Assembly: GCA_002491905.1 (NCBI GenBank)
Contig: DKWV01000011.1
Location: forward strand, 62,001 to 126,000
From: Lachnospiraceae bacterium UBA7143
GTDB taxonomy: Bacteria; Bacillota; Clostridia; Lachnospirales; Lachnospiraceae
Direction: 5' to 3'
DNA: 64,000 bases
Below, piece by piece: positions 37,883 to 46,446 of the stretch (positions within the stretch are counted from its first letter, which is position 1; each line of letters begins with the position of its first letter). Made by a program: the position numbers and the translations under genes. The notes beneath the pieces are model-generated. The model had not been told where the DNA came from and made no database searches. It saw only the letters and a list, made by a program, of their open reading frames with translations.

Positions 37883-38596
37883 ATGGGAGAAATGAAAAGA
37901 CCGGGAGGAGAACTGGCGAGCAGACCGCTTCATTTTTTTTGGATTGTGGATTGTTCCGGTTCTATGTATGGAGAGAAGATTGGCACGGTGAATCATGCCA
38001 TCCAGTCCACTATCCCGGAGATGGTATCCGCGGCGGAAAATAACCCGAATGCGCAGCTAATGATCCGAACCCTGAAATTTTCCACCGGGGCTTCTTGGGT
38101 GACGAGCAATCCTGTCAATGTGGAGGATTTTGCGTGGGACGATCTGGAGGCCGTCGGGGTGACGGATCTGGGAAAGGCTTTTGAACTGCTGGCGGCGCAG
38201 CTTACGATTCCGCCTATGTCTGACAGAGCGCTTCCGCCCGTTCTCGTTCTGTTGTCTGACGGACAGCCTACGGATGATTATAAAAAGGCGCTGGCTGAGT
38301 TAAAGAAGCTGCCTTGGGGCAAGAAGGCAGTCAGGATTGCAATTTCTATCGGGCAGGATGCGGACGATGCCGTTCTGGAGGAATTTACAGGTAATAAGGA
38401 GCTGGTGCTGCAGGCCAATAACGCGGCGGCTCTCACAAAGATGATCAAGTGGGCTTCCACGGCGGCCTCTCTGGTATCGGCGCCGGCGAGCATTGCGGCA
38501 GATACGGCAGGGCAGGAAGGAGATACCCCGGTCATAGTCGATCTGGGAGGCAGGATACCCGATCTGGATGATATTCAGGAAGGCGATGTCTGGTAA
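37883..38596 (+). CDS. TerY-like von Willebrand factor A domain protein
   Basis: 237 residues. A single VWA domain with the MIDAS motif DCSGSM (D-x-S-x-S) at residues about 24-29, the threonine in VTDLG, and the aspartate in LLSDGQPTDDY. The Ala/Gly-rich C-terminus (SLVSAPASIAADTAG) is a short tail. TerY-family proteins sit with a kinase and a PP2C phosphatase in stress-response triads and are thought to be Mg2+-dependent platforms. AAGGAGGAACGAGT precedes the ATG. It acts in the cytoplasm, since no signal is present. Confidence 0.85.
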   Translation: MGEMKRPGGELASRPLHFFWIVDCSGSMYGEKIGTVNHAIQSTIPEMVSAAENNPNAQLMIRTLKFSTGASWVTSNPVNVEDFAWDDLEAVGVTDLGKAFELLAAQLTIPPMSDRALPPVLVLLSDGQPTDDYKKALAELKKLPWGKKAVRIAISIGQDADDAVLEEFTGNKELVLQANNAAALTKMIKWASTAASLVSAPASIAADTAGQEGDTPVIVDLGGRIPDLDDIQEGDVW

Positions 38597-38644
38597 CAGT
38601 GTGAGGAAAGTATGCATTTGCGCATGATGGAGAGGATGCTTCAT

Positions 38645-39475
38645 ATGATAAGAAGCGTATTTGGCGAGTCGGTACAGGGCGCATCCCATATACGGAGTGG
38701 CAGGGAGTGTCAGGACAGCCTGAAAAAGGTGATAAAAGATTCAGGCGCGGTGATTCTGGCGGTGGCTGACGGACACGGGAGCGATTCCTGTCCCTACAGC
38801 AAGGCAGGCTCCTTTGCGGCAGTCAATGTATTCTGCAAGATCATGGGAGAGTATCTGGAGACCTATGCCGGACAGCAGGAAATGCTCTTTACCCTTTTGA
38901 AACGGGAGGGTGATACGAAAATCGCGCAGGAGATCGACGCCGAGTGGAAACGCAGAATCCTGAGACTGCATGCCAGATGCAAGAGGGAAATTCCTTTAGG
39001 TGAAGGACAGAATAAGGACAGGGAAGCGGTTTATAAACTGTACGGCAGCACATTGCTGGGGCTGGTCATTACAGAAGAATTTCTCTTCGCGTTCCAGCTC
39101 GGAGACGGGGATATTGTGAAGGTGTCGGAAGATGGCGTATACAGTGTCATTGAGCCTGATAAGATTCTCGGCACGGAAACCCACTCACTCAGCAAAACGG
39201 AATCCTGGAAGAAGGCCATCACGCTGATTCGGAAACGGGAGGAGACGGAACAGCGGCCCGTCATGTATATGCTTTCCTCGGACGGACTGGCCAACAGCTA
39301 TAAAAATGACGAAGAGTTTAAAAAGACCTGCATGGATTATTATGTCCTGCTGAAAGAACACGGTGTGAAGGCGGTGTCTGACCATTTGAAGATATGGCTG
39401 CAGGAGACGAGCGAAATGGGCTGCGGCGATGATATCACGGCGCTGTTTGCCTACGAGACGGGGCAGGAATCATAA
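38645..39475 (+). CDS. PP2C-type Ser/Thr protein phosphatase
   Basis: 276 residues from the ATG at 38645, which has GGAGAGG 9 bp upstream; an ATG at 38612 would add 11 residues. PP2C metal-binding motifs appear in order: ADGHGSDS, LGDGDIVK, SSDGLANSY and GCGDDITALFAY. It would remove phosphates placed by the kinase at 35351, in a Mn/Mg-dependent way. Fourth gene of the TerY-P-type cassette, with 48 bp before it. Confidence 0.87.
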   Translation: MIRSVFGESVQGASHIRSGRECQDSLKKVIKDSGAVILAVADGHGSDSCPYSKAGSFAAVNVFCKIMGEYLETYAGQQEMLFTLLKREGDTKIAQEIDAEWKRRILRLHARCKREIPLGEGQNKDREAVYKLYGSTLLGLVITEEFLFAFQLGDGDIVKVSEDGVYSVIEPDKILGTETHSLSKTESWKKAITLIRKREETEQRPVMYMLSSDGLANSYKNDEEFKKTCMDYYVLLKEHGVKAVSDHLKIWLQETSEMGCGDDITALFAYETGQES

Positions 39476-39503
39476 TCGTATGCTTTGAAAGGGGTATGTC
39501 TGA

Positions 39504-39851
39504 ATGGAAGCTCGCATTGCACTGTGTAAATGCAAAGAAGGAAAAAGCATATACGGCGTCCGTTTGGAGAAAACGGAGATCGGATGGAAATATACATGGG
39601 CATTTCCAGTAAAGGAGGCGGCCGCCAGGCGGGAGCACTACGATGAAACAAAGATTGTCGGGCAGATTTTCCCTGACGTCGGCTATCCGGGCTGTCCATA
39701 CTGCGGGACAAAGGATTTCGTGGTCTGTGACTGCGGTAAACTGAACTGCCATAACGGGAACGATACCCATTTTACATGCAATTGGTGTGGCCTGTCAGGA
39801 ACCCTTGGCAGCTATGACGGTTCGGGATTTGGTTCCGGCGGCGATCTATAG
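39504..39851 (+). CDS. Small TerY-C-like zinc-binding protein
   Basis: 115 residues. The C-terminal half has paired cysteines: CPYCG, CDCGKLNC and CNWCG, i.e. CxxC, CxC and CxxC spaced like the TerY-C metal-binding domain that is fused to TerY in some bacteria. Here it stands alone. A Gly/Ser tail ends it. Gene order with kinase, VWA and PP2C supports its role as the metal module of the same complex. Family assignment is from motif spacing and context, not from a profile search. Confidence 0.65.
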   Translation: MEARIALCKCKEGKSIYGVRLEKTEIGWKYTWAFPVKEAAARREHYDETKIVGQIFPDVGYPGCPYCGTKDFVVCDCGKLNCHNGNDTHFTCNWCGLSGTLGSYDGSGFGSGGDL

Positions 39852-39871
39852 GATTGGGAGAGGAGAGTAAA

Positions 39872-40897
39872 ATGCAGACAGTGAAACTTGGAAAGACAGG
39901 GATCGTGACAAATAAGAACGCTTTCGGTGCGCTGCCGATTCAGCGGATCAGTGATGAGGAGGCGGTAAAGCTCCTGCGGAAAGCGTATGAGAACGGCATG
40001 ACCTTTTTCGATACGGCGCGCTGGTACTCGGACAGCGAGCACAAGGTGGGGCTTGCTTTTGAGGGAATGCGGGAGAAGGTCTTTATCGCGACCAAAACAG
40101 GTTCTCAGAATGCAGAGGGCTTCTGGAAGGATCTGGAGACCAGTCTGGAAAATTTAAAGACGGATTATATTGACATTTACCAATTTCACAATCCGGCATT
40201 CTGCCCGAAGCCGGGGGATGAGAGCGGCCTTTATGACGCGGCACTTCAGGCGAAGGAGCAGGGAAAGATCCGGCATATTGGCATCACGAACCATCGTCTT
40301 GCGGTGGCGCATGACGCCATTGACAGTGGTCTTTATGAGACGCTGCAGTTTCCGTTCTGCTATCTGGCGACTGACAAGGACATTGAGCTGGTGGAAAAGT
40401 GTAAGGCGGTGGACATGGGCTTTATCGCCATGAAAGCGCTCTCCGGCGGCCTGATTACCAATTCGGCGGCGGCTTACGCGTATCTTTCGCAGTATGATAA
40501 TGTGCTGCCCATCTGGGGTGTACAGAGGGAGGCGGAGCTTGACGAATTTCTTTCTTACATAGACAATCCGCCCGCTATGACCGAGGAACTTAAGGCTTTG
40601 ATTGAGCATGACCGGAAAGAGTTGCTTGGCGAGTTCTGCAGGGGCTGCGGTTACTGTATGCCCTGCCCGGTAGGGATTGAGATCAATATGTGCGCACGGA
40701 TGTCGCTGATGATCCGCCGCGCGCCCTCTGCAGGATATCTGGGAGAGGAATGGCAGGAGAAGATGGGGAAGATTGAGGCGTGCCTGCACTGTAACCAGTG
40801 TAAGAGCAAATGCCCTTATGAATTAGATACGCCCGCGCTCTTGGCAAAGAATCTGGAAGATTACAGGAACGTGCTGGCGGGGAAGGCCAGTGTATAA
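39872..40897 (+). CDS. Aldo/keto reductase with C-terminal 4Fe-4S domain
   Basis: 341 residues. The N-terminal (beta/alpha)8 aldo/keto reductase domain contains FFDTARWYSDSE (catalytic Asp and Tyr), TKTG (Lys) and YIDIYQFHNP (His). The last 90 residues add two clusters, CRGCGYCMPCP and CLHCNQCKSKCP, as in the ferredoxin-domain AKR group common in clostridia. It probably reduces an aldehyde or ketone with NADPH; the role of the clusters is unclear. GGAGAGGAG precedes the ATG at 39872. Substrate unknown. Confidence 0.88.
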   Translation: MQTVKLGKTGIVTNKNAFGALPIQRISDEEAVKLLRKAYENGMTFFDTARWYSDSEHKVGLAFEGMREKVFIATKTGSQNAEGFWKDLETSLENLKTDYIDIYQFHNPAFCPKPGDESGLYDAALQAKEQGKIRHIGITNHRLAVAHDAIDSGLYETLQFPFCYLATDKDIELVEKCKAVDMGFIAMKALSGGLITNSAAAYAYLSQYDNVLPIWGVQREAELDEFLSYIDNPPAMTEELKALIEHDRKELLGEFCRGCGYCMPCPVGIEINMCARMSLMIRRAPSAGYLGEEWQEKMGKIEACLHCNQCKSKCPYELDTPALLAKNLEDYRNVLAGKASV

Positions 40898-40938
40898 GAG
40901 ACAGCGGGTTTCGGGTGTATTGGGAGGAGAATTAGTTT

Positions 40939-41334
40939 ATGAAGTATAAAGTGAAAGTGACGGTAATTGACAAAAAGCTGTATCCTGAATTGCAGGAGAA
41001 GTATTGTGCGGATCCGAATGCCGGCGCATGCCCCTGCTACAATGTGGGAGATGAGTTCCTTTTTGAGAGAGATGAAGAAAATGACCATTTCTGGCATGGC
41101 GGCCTGAATACACTTGTCAAAACCTCTGCCGATCCCGACACAGTTGCAGGCGGTCCGAAGATGCCGCACTGCTCGGAGGCATGGGATGCCATTGCACGTT
41201 ATATTTATACGGGCTTGCAGGGCGGTTCGATTATGAAGGGCTGGATGAAAAGGGAAAATGAAATGATAGCCTGCTGCTCGGACGGAACAAGACCGGTTAT
41301 CTTTAGGATTGAGAGAATGGATGCGGAGAGGTAA
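40939..41334 (+). CDS. TIGR04076 family protein
   Basis: 131 residues. The pattern with CADPNAGACPCYNVGDEFLF near the N-terminus, CSEAWDAIARYIYTGLQGG in the middle and PVIFRIER at the end is typical of the TIGR04076 family of small cysteine-containing proteins, whose function is not known. GGGAGGAG precedes the ATG. It comes 41 bp after the aldo/keto reductase. Confidence 0.8.
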   Translation: MKYKVKVTVIDKKLYPELQEKYCADPNAGACPCYNVGDEFLFERDEENDHFWHGGLNTLVKTSADPDTVAGGPKMPHCSEAWDAIARYIYTGLQGGSIMKGWMKRENEMIACCSDGTRPVIFRIERMDAER

Positions 41335-41371
41335 TTCCTATGAGGTGAGTGCATACGTGGAGGTAATGCCA

Positions 41372-42484
41372 ATGGCAATGACAGAATTTCGTTGTTATTA
41401 TAAAAAAAGTCTTTTTTATGATAGAAGCGAAATACGTATAGTATTAATGGATGATGCAATACGCGTTTGTGGATTTTTATCTTTTCAGTCAGTTGATACA
41501 TCTATCAGACTAATTCCATATGATAAATTAGAAGGATTTCACGTAACTAGGATGGGAGAGGAATATTATGTGGATATAATAGAAAAGCCCAATAAGCACA
41601 TGTATTGTCCGGGATTTGACGATGAAGTAAAAATAGTTGAAGAAATCAAAAAATATAAATGTGCTTATGATGAAAAAATTAGAGAGATAAAAGAAAGGGA
41701 GGATAATGAGCGTAAATTGGCTGAAAAGGAGAGCCGGGAATATTACGCTAATTGTTTTGCTTTTCATATTGGAAATGACAGTAATCCATATTATGTATTG
41801 AATAAAGGCTCTTATACGATTTGTGCAATCTATTTTAACAGAAATAAAGATCTAAACATTTTAAGTATTGATGGGAATGAAAAAAATGAAATTTGCGCCA
41901 AAATAGAATATGCTAAAATTCATTATTTTGAAAAAGCAGGGGCAATTCATTATGTATCTACTATTGAGGGGCAATATAAAAATTTGGGTGGACAATTTAC
42001 CGGCGCGGTTTTTTCTAAAAAAGCGATTGCAATAGGTGGCTTATTATTTGGCACAATGGGATTGGCAGGAGGAGCACTGTTAAGCGCGAAACCAAGTTCA
42101 ATGAAGTTTCCTGATACAGAAATAAATTTATCATCAGATATTCAGCAAGTTGATGATAAAAATGTTATTCTAAATTATTATTCAGATATAAAAAAGCAAT
42201 ATTTAGATATGGAACTACCTGCTGAAATATATAACTTTTTACAAACTTATATTCCGGATAAAAAATATGAGATTGTCTGTGAGTTAGAAAAGCATTCTGC
42301 AGTGAACAGGGCAATGAATCAAAAAGCCTCTGATTTGAATCCGCTAAAGTGTGATAATTCACCCAAAATGTCGATGGGTGAGTTTAAAGAAAGTGTTGAC
42401 AAGCTTAAGTATATGTTTGATGTGGGAATGATTACAGAAGAAGTTTATGAAGCAAAGAAAATGGAATTAATGCAGCAGATATGA
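41372..42484 (+). CDS. Hypothetical protein with C-terminal SHOCT domain, AT-rich
   Basis: 370 residues. A PH-like beta region at the N-terminus (VLMDDAIRVCGF and IPYDKLEGFHVT), then a charged helical stretch (coiled-coil-like KIREIKEREDNERKLA), a further beta domain, a hydrophobic Gly-rich stretch (AIAIGGLLFGTMGLAGG), and finally a SHOCT module (VDKLKYMFDVGMITEEVYEAKK), a short oligomerisation domain. GGAGGT is 7 bp before the ATG at 41372; a TTG at 41309 would overlap the preceding gene. Base composition is far richer in AT than all neighbours, which suggests recent acquisition. Function unknown. Confidence 0.72.
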   Translation: MAMTEFRCYYKKSLFYDRSEIRIVLMDDAIRVCGFLSFQSVDTSIRLIPYDKLEGFHVTRMGEEYYVDIIEKPNKHMYCPGFDDEVKIVEEIKKYKCAYDEKIREIKEREDNERKLAEKESREYYANCFAFHIGNDSNPYYVLNKGSYTICAIYFNRNKDLNILSIDGNEKNEICAKIEYAKIHYFEKAGAIHYVSTIEGQYKNLGGQFTGAVFSKKAIAIGGLLFGTMGLAGGALLSAKPSSMKFPDTEINLSSDIQQVDDKNVILNYYSDIKKQYLDMELPAEIYNFLQTYIPDKKYEIVCELEKHSAVNRAMNQKASDLNPLKCDNSPKMSMGEFKESVDKLKYMFDVGMITEEVYEAKKMELMQQI

Positions 42485-43269
42485 TGAAAAAAAGATTGAC
42501 AAACTATAGCAGTCTGCTTAGAGGAGGAGCAGGGACGGATTTCTGTAAGACATTTGATCGGATACCTGAAGACTTCGACAAGTACAGGTCCAGATATCGG
42601 GAGGAGGTGTTTCAGGAGCTGGCATCAATTTGTAAGCTCGGTTCGGATAAGAAAGTGCTGGAGATCGGCTACGGGACAGGTCAGGCCACAGAGCCGATTC
42701 TGAAAACGGGGTGCGACTACACGGCAATCGAGCTGGGAGAGAACTTCACTTCCTTTTTAAAGCACAAGTTTTTCATCTATTCGAATTTTCGTGTAATTAA
42801 CGCGGATTTTGAAACATGGGCATTTAAGAAGGGCACGTACGATCTGGTGTACTCGGCGGCAACAATTCAGTGGATTGCTGAGGAGATTGCCTTCACAAAG
42901 ACGTTTCAGATGCTAAAGCCGGGCGGGGTTTTGGCCATGTTTATGACGCATTCGGATGAGCCAAGCCAAAATCCCAAGCTGCGCGCGGAAATTGATCGGG
43001 GTTATGAGGAACATTTTCGTGTAAAGCAGAGCTATCAGTGCAGGATGGACTATGAAAATGCGCTGCACTACGGTTTTACCAATCTGGTGTACAAGGAGTG
43101 GAAGAGTGAGAGGACGGTTGACGCCGAGACTTATATTTCTTGGATCAGCACGCACTGCGATCATATTACGCTGGAGGAGCCGTATAAGACCAGATTCTAT
43201 GCGGGAATCCGGGAGGCGTTTCAACATCATGGGAACAGGATGGTAATTATAGATACGATTCATTTGTAG
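42481..43269 (+). CDS. SAM-dependent methyltransferase, class I
   Basis: 262 residues. Motif I is VLEIGYGTGQATEPI, followed by YTAIELGENF, and motif IV-like YDLVYSAATIQWI with LKPGGVLAMF. This is the Rossmann methyltransferase fold, acting on an unknown small molecule. It overlaps the SHOCT gene by 4 bp (ATGA), suggesting coupling, though its composition is normal for the genome. Convergent with the NapH-like gene, 19 bp apart. Confidence 0.85.
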   Translation: MMKKRLTNYSSLLRGGAGTDFCKTFDRIPEDFDKYRSRYREEVFQELASICKLGSDKKVLEIGYGTGQATEPILKTGCDYTAIELGENFTSFLKHKFFIYSNFRVINADFETWAFKKGTYDLVYSAATIQWIAEEIAFTKTFQMLKPGGVLAMFMTHSDEPSQNPKLRAEIDRGYEEHFRVKQSYQCRMDYENALHYGFTNLVYKEWKSERTVDAETYISWISTHCDHITLEEPYKTRFYAGIREAFQHHGNRMVIIDTIHL

Positions 43270-43288
43270 CTGGTTCAGAAACCATAAA

Positions 43289-44107
43289 TCATAGTGCATT
43301 CTTTGGGCAATTCTTTACGCACTCAAAGCAAAGAATGCATTCTGTGCCGTTCTTTCTATTTCGGGAATTATCCGTAACATCTACTTCCATAGGACACACC
43401 TTTTTGCATTTACCACAGGATACACATTTGCTTTTATCACATGTAATGCGGAGCATAGAAAAATAACTCATAGGTTTTAAAAATATTGTGACAGGGCATA
43501 TGTATTTGCAAAATGCGCGATTGTCCTTAAACACAAAAGCCAATATGATCCCGGCAGAATAGTACATAACATTTCCTGTGATAAACGCCCAAAACATAAT
43601 TTTTTCCATGTTACCGACATGGGCGAGGAATAGTGCCGAAACGAATATAAGGGAAATGGCAAATGTGAGATATCTTATCCATCCAATCTTCTTTCTCGGT
43701 GCTTCAGGAACTTTGTACGGGAGAAAATCAAGTACCATTGCCGTCCAGCAGGCATACCCGCACCAGCCTCTGCCAAAAACAAGTGGCCCGAATATTTTTG
43801 CAACTGCATAATGAATGGTTGCCGCTTCAAAGGTACCTGTAAAAAGGTAATACCAAAATCCCTCAATCTGCATATTTTCGTTGCAGATCAAACCCAAATA
43901 AACCAGCATATAAAGCCCGACTAAAAGCTGCGCGACTCTGCGGGCATGTTTGTATTTTTTAATGTATAGAAAGACCCCGAGAGAAATAGAGATTCCGATA
44001 TAGCTGAAGTTGAACAAATAAAATATATTGTTCTGTGTCAGCCACAATGAGACCGCAATAGTTTCAAATATTGTCAACATAACAAGCGGCAAAAAGTATT
44101 TTTTCAT
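43289..44107 (-). CDS. NapH-like membrane 4Fe-4S protein
   Basis: 272 residues. Several membrane segments, with GRGWCGYACWTAMVLD in a loop (the C-x3-C motif of the NapH/RdxA/CcoG family), and a C-terminal double ferredoxin: CVSCGKCKKVCP and CILCFECVKNCP. Such proteins pass electrons across the membrane to periplasmic or bound reductases. No reductase lies nearby, so the partner is unknown. It is transcribed after the PadR gene (28 bp upstream on the minus strand) and is likely under its control. Confidence 0.85.
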   Translation of the reverse strand: MKKYFLPLVMLTIFETIAVSLWLTQNNIFYLFNFSYIGISISLGVFLYIKKYKHARRVAQLLVGLYMLVYLGLICNENMQIEGFWYYLFTGTFEAATIHYAVAKIFGPLVFGRGWCGYACWTAMVLDFLPYKVPEAPRKKIGWIRYLTFAISLIFVSALFLAHVGNMEKIMFWAFITGNVMYYSAGIILAFVFKDNRAFCKYICPVTIFLKPMSYFSMLRITCDKSKCVSCGKCKKVCPMEVDVTDNSRNRKNGTECILCFECVKNCPKNAL

Positions 44108-44135
44108 TTTTCCTCCGATTCACAGTTCCCTATTT

Positions 44136-44711
44136 CTATTTGACTGCTTCTCCTGTATTTTGTTCATCTAAGCTTTCCAGTTTCTGAATGCAGCGATCCG
44201 CCCATTCGATACAATTTTTGATAAATCCGTAACCGAAGTCAACGGTAAACTGCCAGTACATAATCTGGTACATTTCCTTATTGGAACCATAATTTTCTAT
44301 GGCTTTGGGGGTTACACTCATTTTCCCCAAATATGTTTCGCAATCTGTCCTAAATTTCCTTAGCATGTCGGCACTTTGAGCAGGGGGCATGTTCCCGCCG
44401 AAAAAGACTTTCATAAGAAAGGCGCTTTTAAAATGTGTGGCATCTTCGCCTGCCCCCTTGGCAAGCCAGTTCATAAATTCCTTTTTTCCCGTTTCGGTAA
44501 TAGAAAAAACTTTTTTGTTCGGACGGTCTGCCTGAATGACAGTTTCTCCGAAAATATAGCCCTTCTTTTCCAGCTTTTTTAATTCCAGATAAATGTGGCT
44601 GTTTTGGGCATGCCAGAAAAATTGCAGAGAGGATTCAAACGCTTTGATTATATCGTATCCACTCATTGGCCCGTAATTTAATAATCCTAAAATTCCAAAT
44701 GCTAAAGACAT
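44136..44711 (-). CDS. PadR family transcriptional regulator
   Basis: 191 residues. The N-terminal winged helix (FGILGLLNYGPMSGYDIIKA and HIYLELKKLEKKGYIFGE) is the PadR DNA-binding domain; the C-terminal helices form the dimer. It probably represses its own promoter (see 44735-44768) and the downstream NapH-like gene. AGGAGCG precedes the ATG. Confidence 0.9.
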   Translation of the reverse strand: MSLAFGILGLLNYGPMSGYDIIKAFESSLQFFWHAQNSHIYLELKKLEKKGYIFGETVIQADRPNKKVFSITETGKKEFMNWLAKGAGEDATHFKSAFLMKVFFGGNMPPAQSADMLRKFRTDCETYLGKMSVTPKAIENYGSNKEMYQIMYWQFTVDFGYGFIKNCIEWADRCIQKLESLDEQNTGEAVK

Positions 44712-44734
44712 ATTTGCATCGCTCCTATAATCTA

Positions 44735-44768
44735 ATATTATAATAGTATAAAATTATAATATTTGCAA
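44735..44768 (-). promoter_or_regulatory. padR promoter with overlapping inverted-repeat operator
   Basis: On the minus strand: -35 TTGCAA (44768-44763), 17-bp spacer, -10 TATTAT (44745-44740). A perfect 9-bp inverted repeat, ATATTATAA/TTATAATAT, spaced by 10 bp (44735-44743 and 44754-44762) covers the spacer and the -10. That is a good candidate site for autorepression by PadR. Confidence 0.65.
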
Positions 44769-44783
44769 TGAATTTTTGAAGGC

Positions 44784-44812
44784 TTGCACAATCACATTGG
44801 ATGTGCTATTCT
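44784..44812 (+). promoter_or_regulatory. Sigma-A-type promoter upstream of the Rpn-family gene
   Basis: TTGCAC (44784-44789), 17-bp spacer, TATTCT (44807-44812), in the 274-bp divergent region between padR and the gene at 44986. The long leader (about 170 nt) has no recognised riboswitch. Confidence 0.5.
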
Positions 44813-44985
44813 GATATCACTTGGAACATCTTTTTTATCTTTTGCCCAAGGGGCAATCATAAAGAGCGTATCGCTCAGAGATTCCGAGAGTAACTAAAAA
44901 CTATAGAAGAGGTTTTTGTATTGCCGGTATAGGGAAATCTGTCGCGTGTTCGGAATATATCAGCCTCTGGAAAGAGAGGATTGTA

Positions 44986-45930
44986 TTGAAAAGAGAGACA
45001 GAAACAGACAATGTAACAGAGAGAAGGGGTGAAGGGAAACTTCCCACAGGGAAATTGAAGTATCCGCTGACAAATGATTTTATGTTTAAAGCTGTGCTGC
45101 AAAGAAATCAGACGGCATTAAAGGGATTGCTATGCGCTATGCTAAATATGCGGATGGAGGAGATCGCGTCAATCAGAGTATTGAATCCTATCGAAATTGG
45201 AGGCATGATTGACGAGAAAATGATGATGCTGGATTTAAAGTTGGAACTAAATGACAGCCGTATTCTGGATATTGAGATGCAGGTTATTGATGAGGGAAAC
45301 TGGCCGGAGAGATCGTTAGCATATCTATGCAGGGCGTTTGACCAATTGGAAAAGGGAGAAAAGTATCTGGAAGCAAAGGAAACAATACATATTGGCATTC
45401 TTGATTTTACGCCGCAGGGGTTTCCGGAAAAACTATATTTGGAGTATTATTTTTATAACTTAGATACCGCACATAAATATAGTGACAAAGTGTCAATACG
45501 TGTGTTAGAATTAAATCAATTAGCAAAGGAGCCAGATGAACAGATAAGACCAGAGTTATACTACTGGGCGCAGCTTTTCAAAGCGGAGACATGGGAGGAG
45601 ATGCGAATGTTGGCGGAGAAGAACGAAACCATCAAAGAATGTGTATTCACCTATAAAGAATTGACAGCGGATGAAAAGGCGCGGATGCAGTCGGAGGCCC
45701 GTGATGACTACTACCGTCGGTTAAACTGGGCTGAGGAGCGGGGACTTAGGAAAGGCATGGAAAAAGGTATAGAAGAAGGCTTGGAGCGTGGACAGAGGGA
45801 GACTGCCCGCACGTTACTTTCCAACGTAGACAATGCTATGGAGAATTTTCATGTAGATTTGGAAAGTGCCTGCAAGGGGCTTGGGACGACAGTGGAGGCT
45901 TATCGGGCGGCGAAAGAACTGCTGGAGTAA
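44986..45930 (+). CDS. Rpn family recombination-promoting nuclease (PD-(D/E)XK)
   Basis: 314 residues. Early motif PLTNDFMFKAVLQ, then LDLKLELNDSRILDIEMQ, which holds the D...E-x-Q-like nuclease core, and the charged C-terminal RKGMEKGIEEGLERGQRE stretch that is typical of the Rpn/PDDEXK_2 family. Such proteins cleave DNA and can promote RecA-independent recombination; many copies occur per clostridial genome. The start is TTG with GAGAGGA upstream. Not linked to a mobile element here. Confidence 0.85.
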   Translation: MKRETETDNVTERRGEGKLPTGKLKYPLTNDFMFKAVLQRNQTALKGLLCAMLNMRMEEIASIRVLNPIEIGGMIDEKMMMLDLKLELNDSRILDIEMQVIDEGNWPERSLAYLCRAFDQLEKGEKYLEAKETIHIGILDFTPQGFPEKLYLEYYFYNLDTAHKYSDKVSIRVLELNQLAKEPDEQIRPELYYWAQLFKAETWEEMRMLAEKNETIKECVFTYKELTADEKARMQSEARDDYYRRLNWAEERGLRKGMEKGIEEGLERGQRETARTLLSNVDNAMENFHVDLESACKGLGTTVEAYRAAKELLE

Positions 45931-46134
45931 ATATTTTTAAAACTTTTTATGAGGTTGTATTTTCCTCTGGTGGCATGTAAGATAAAAGCGTATGAAAAAT
46001 GAAGTAGTTTTAGAAGAAAAGGAGTGAAGCGTTTGATGAAGGAGACCGCAGTATCATAGCAGTGGCTATGACATTTCAAACTTAGATTGTGATAGCCATT
46101 GCGTTTCCTAAAGTAAATATATTAGGAGGCAGCT

Positions 46135-46434
46135 ATGAGCTATAGACGGGCGGATGACATTCTGCCGGAAAATATTCTTGAGATCCTGCAGACGTATGTG
46201 AGCGGCGATACCATCTATGTGCCCAAGAAAAAGGAGTGCAGAAAAAGATGGGGCTCGTCCACGGGTGCGAACGAGAAGCTTCGGATCAGAAATGAACAGA
46301 TTTTTGAGCAGTACCAGAAAGGCGTTTCAACGAAGGAGCTGGCACTGCAGTATTATCTGACGCAGAAGAGCATACAGAGGATTCTCAGGGAAATGCAGAT
46401 AAGACCTCCTATGGAGCAATGCGGAATCGATTAG
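46135..46434 (+). CDS. CD3324 family HTH-like protein
   Basis: 99 residues. N-terminal RRADDILPENILEILQTYV and GDTIYVPKK match the CD3324 family of small clostridial proteins; the C-terminal half (GVSTKELALQYYLTQKSIQRILR) is a helix-turn-helix resembling resolvase or sigma region 4. Probably DNA-binding; function not established. AGGAGGCAGCT before the ATG. Adjacent (12 bp) to the RNHCP gene. Confidence 0.8.
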   Translation: MSYRRADDILPENILEILQTYVSGDTIYVPKKKECRKRWGSSTGANEKLRIRNEQIFEQYQKGVSTKELALQYYLTQKSIQRILREMQIRPPMEQCGID

Positions 46435-46446
46435 GAGGAAATAAAA

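Noticed and set aside
43293..43344. Inverted repeat GCATTCTTTG/CAAAGAATGC at the end of the NapH-like gene
   Set aside because: It arises from repeated codons for the ECILC and KNCPKNA region inside the coding sequence; there is no T-run.
44986..45930. Rpn-type protein as part of an insertion sequence
   Set aside because: No inverted terminal repeats or target duplication seen around the gene; the family is not a transposase of an active IS.
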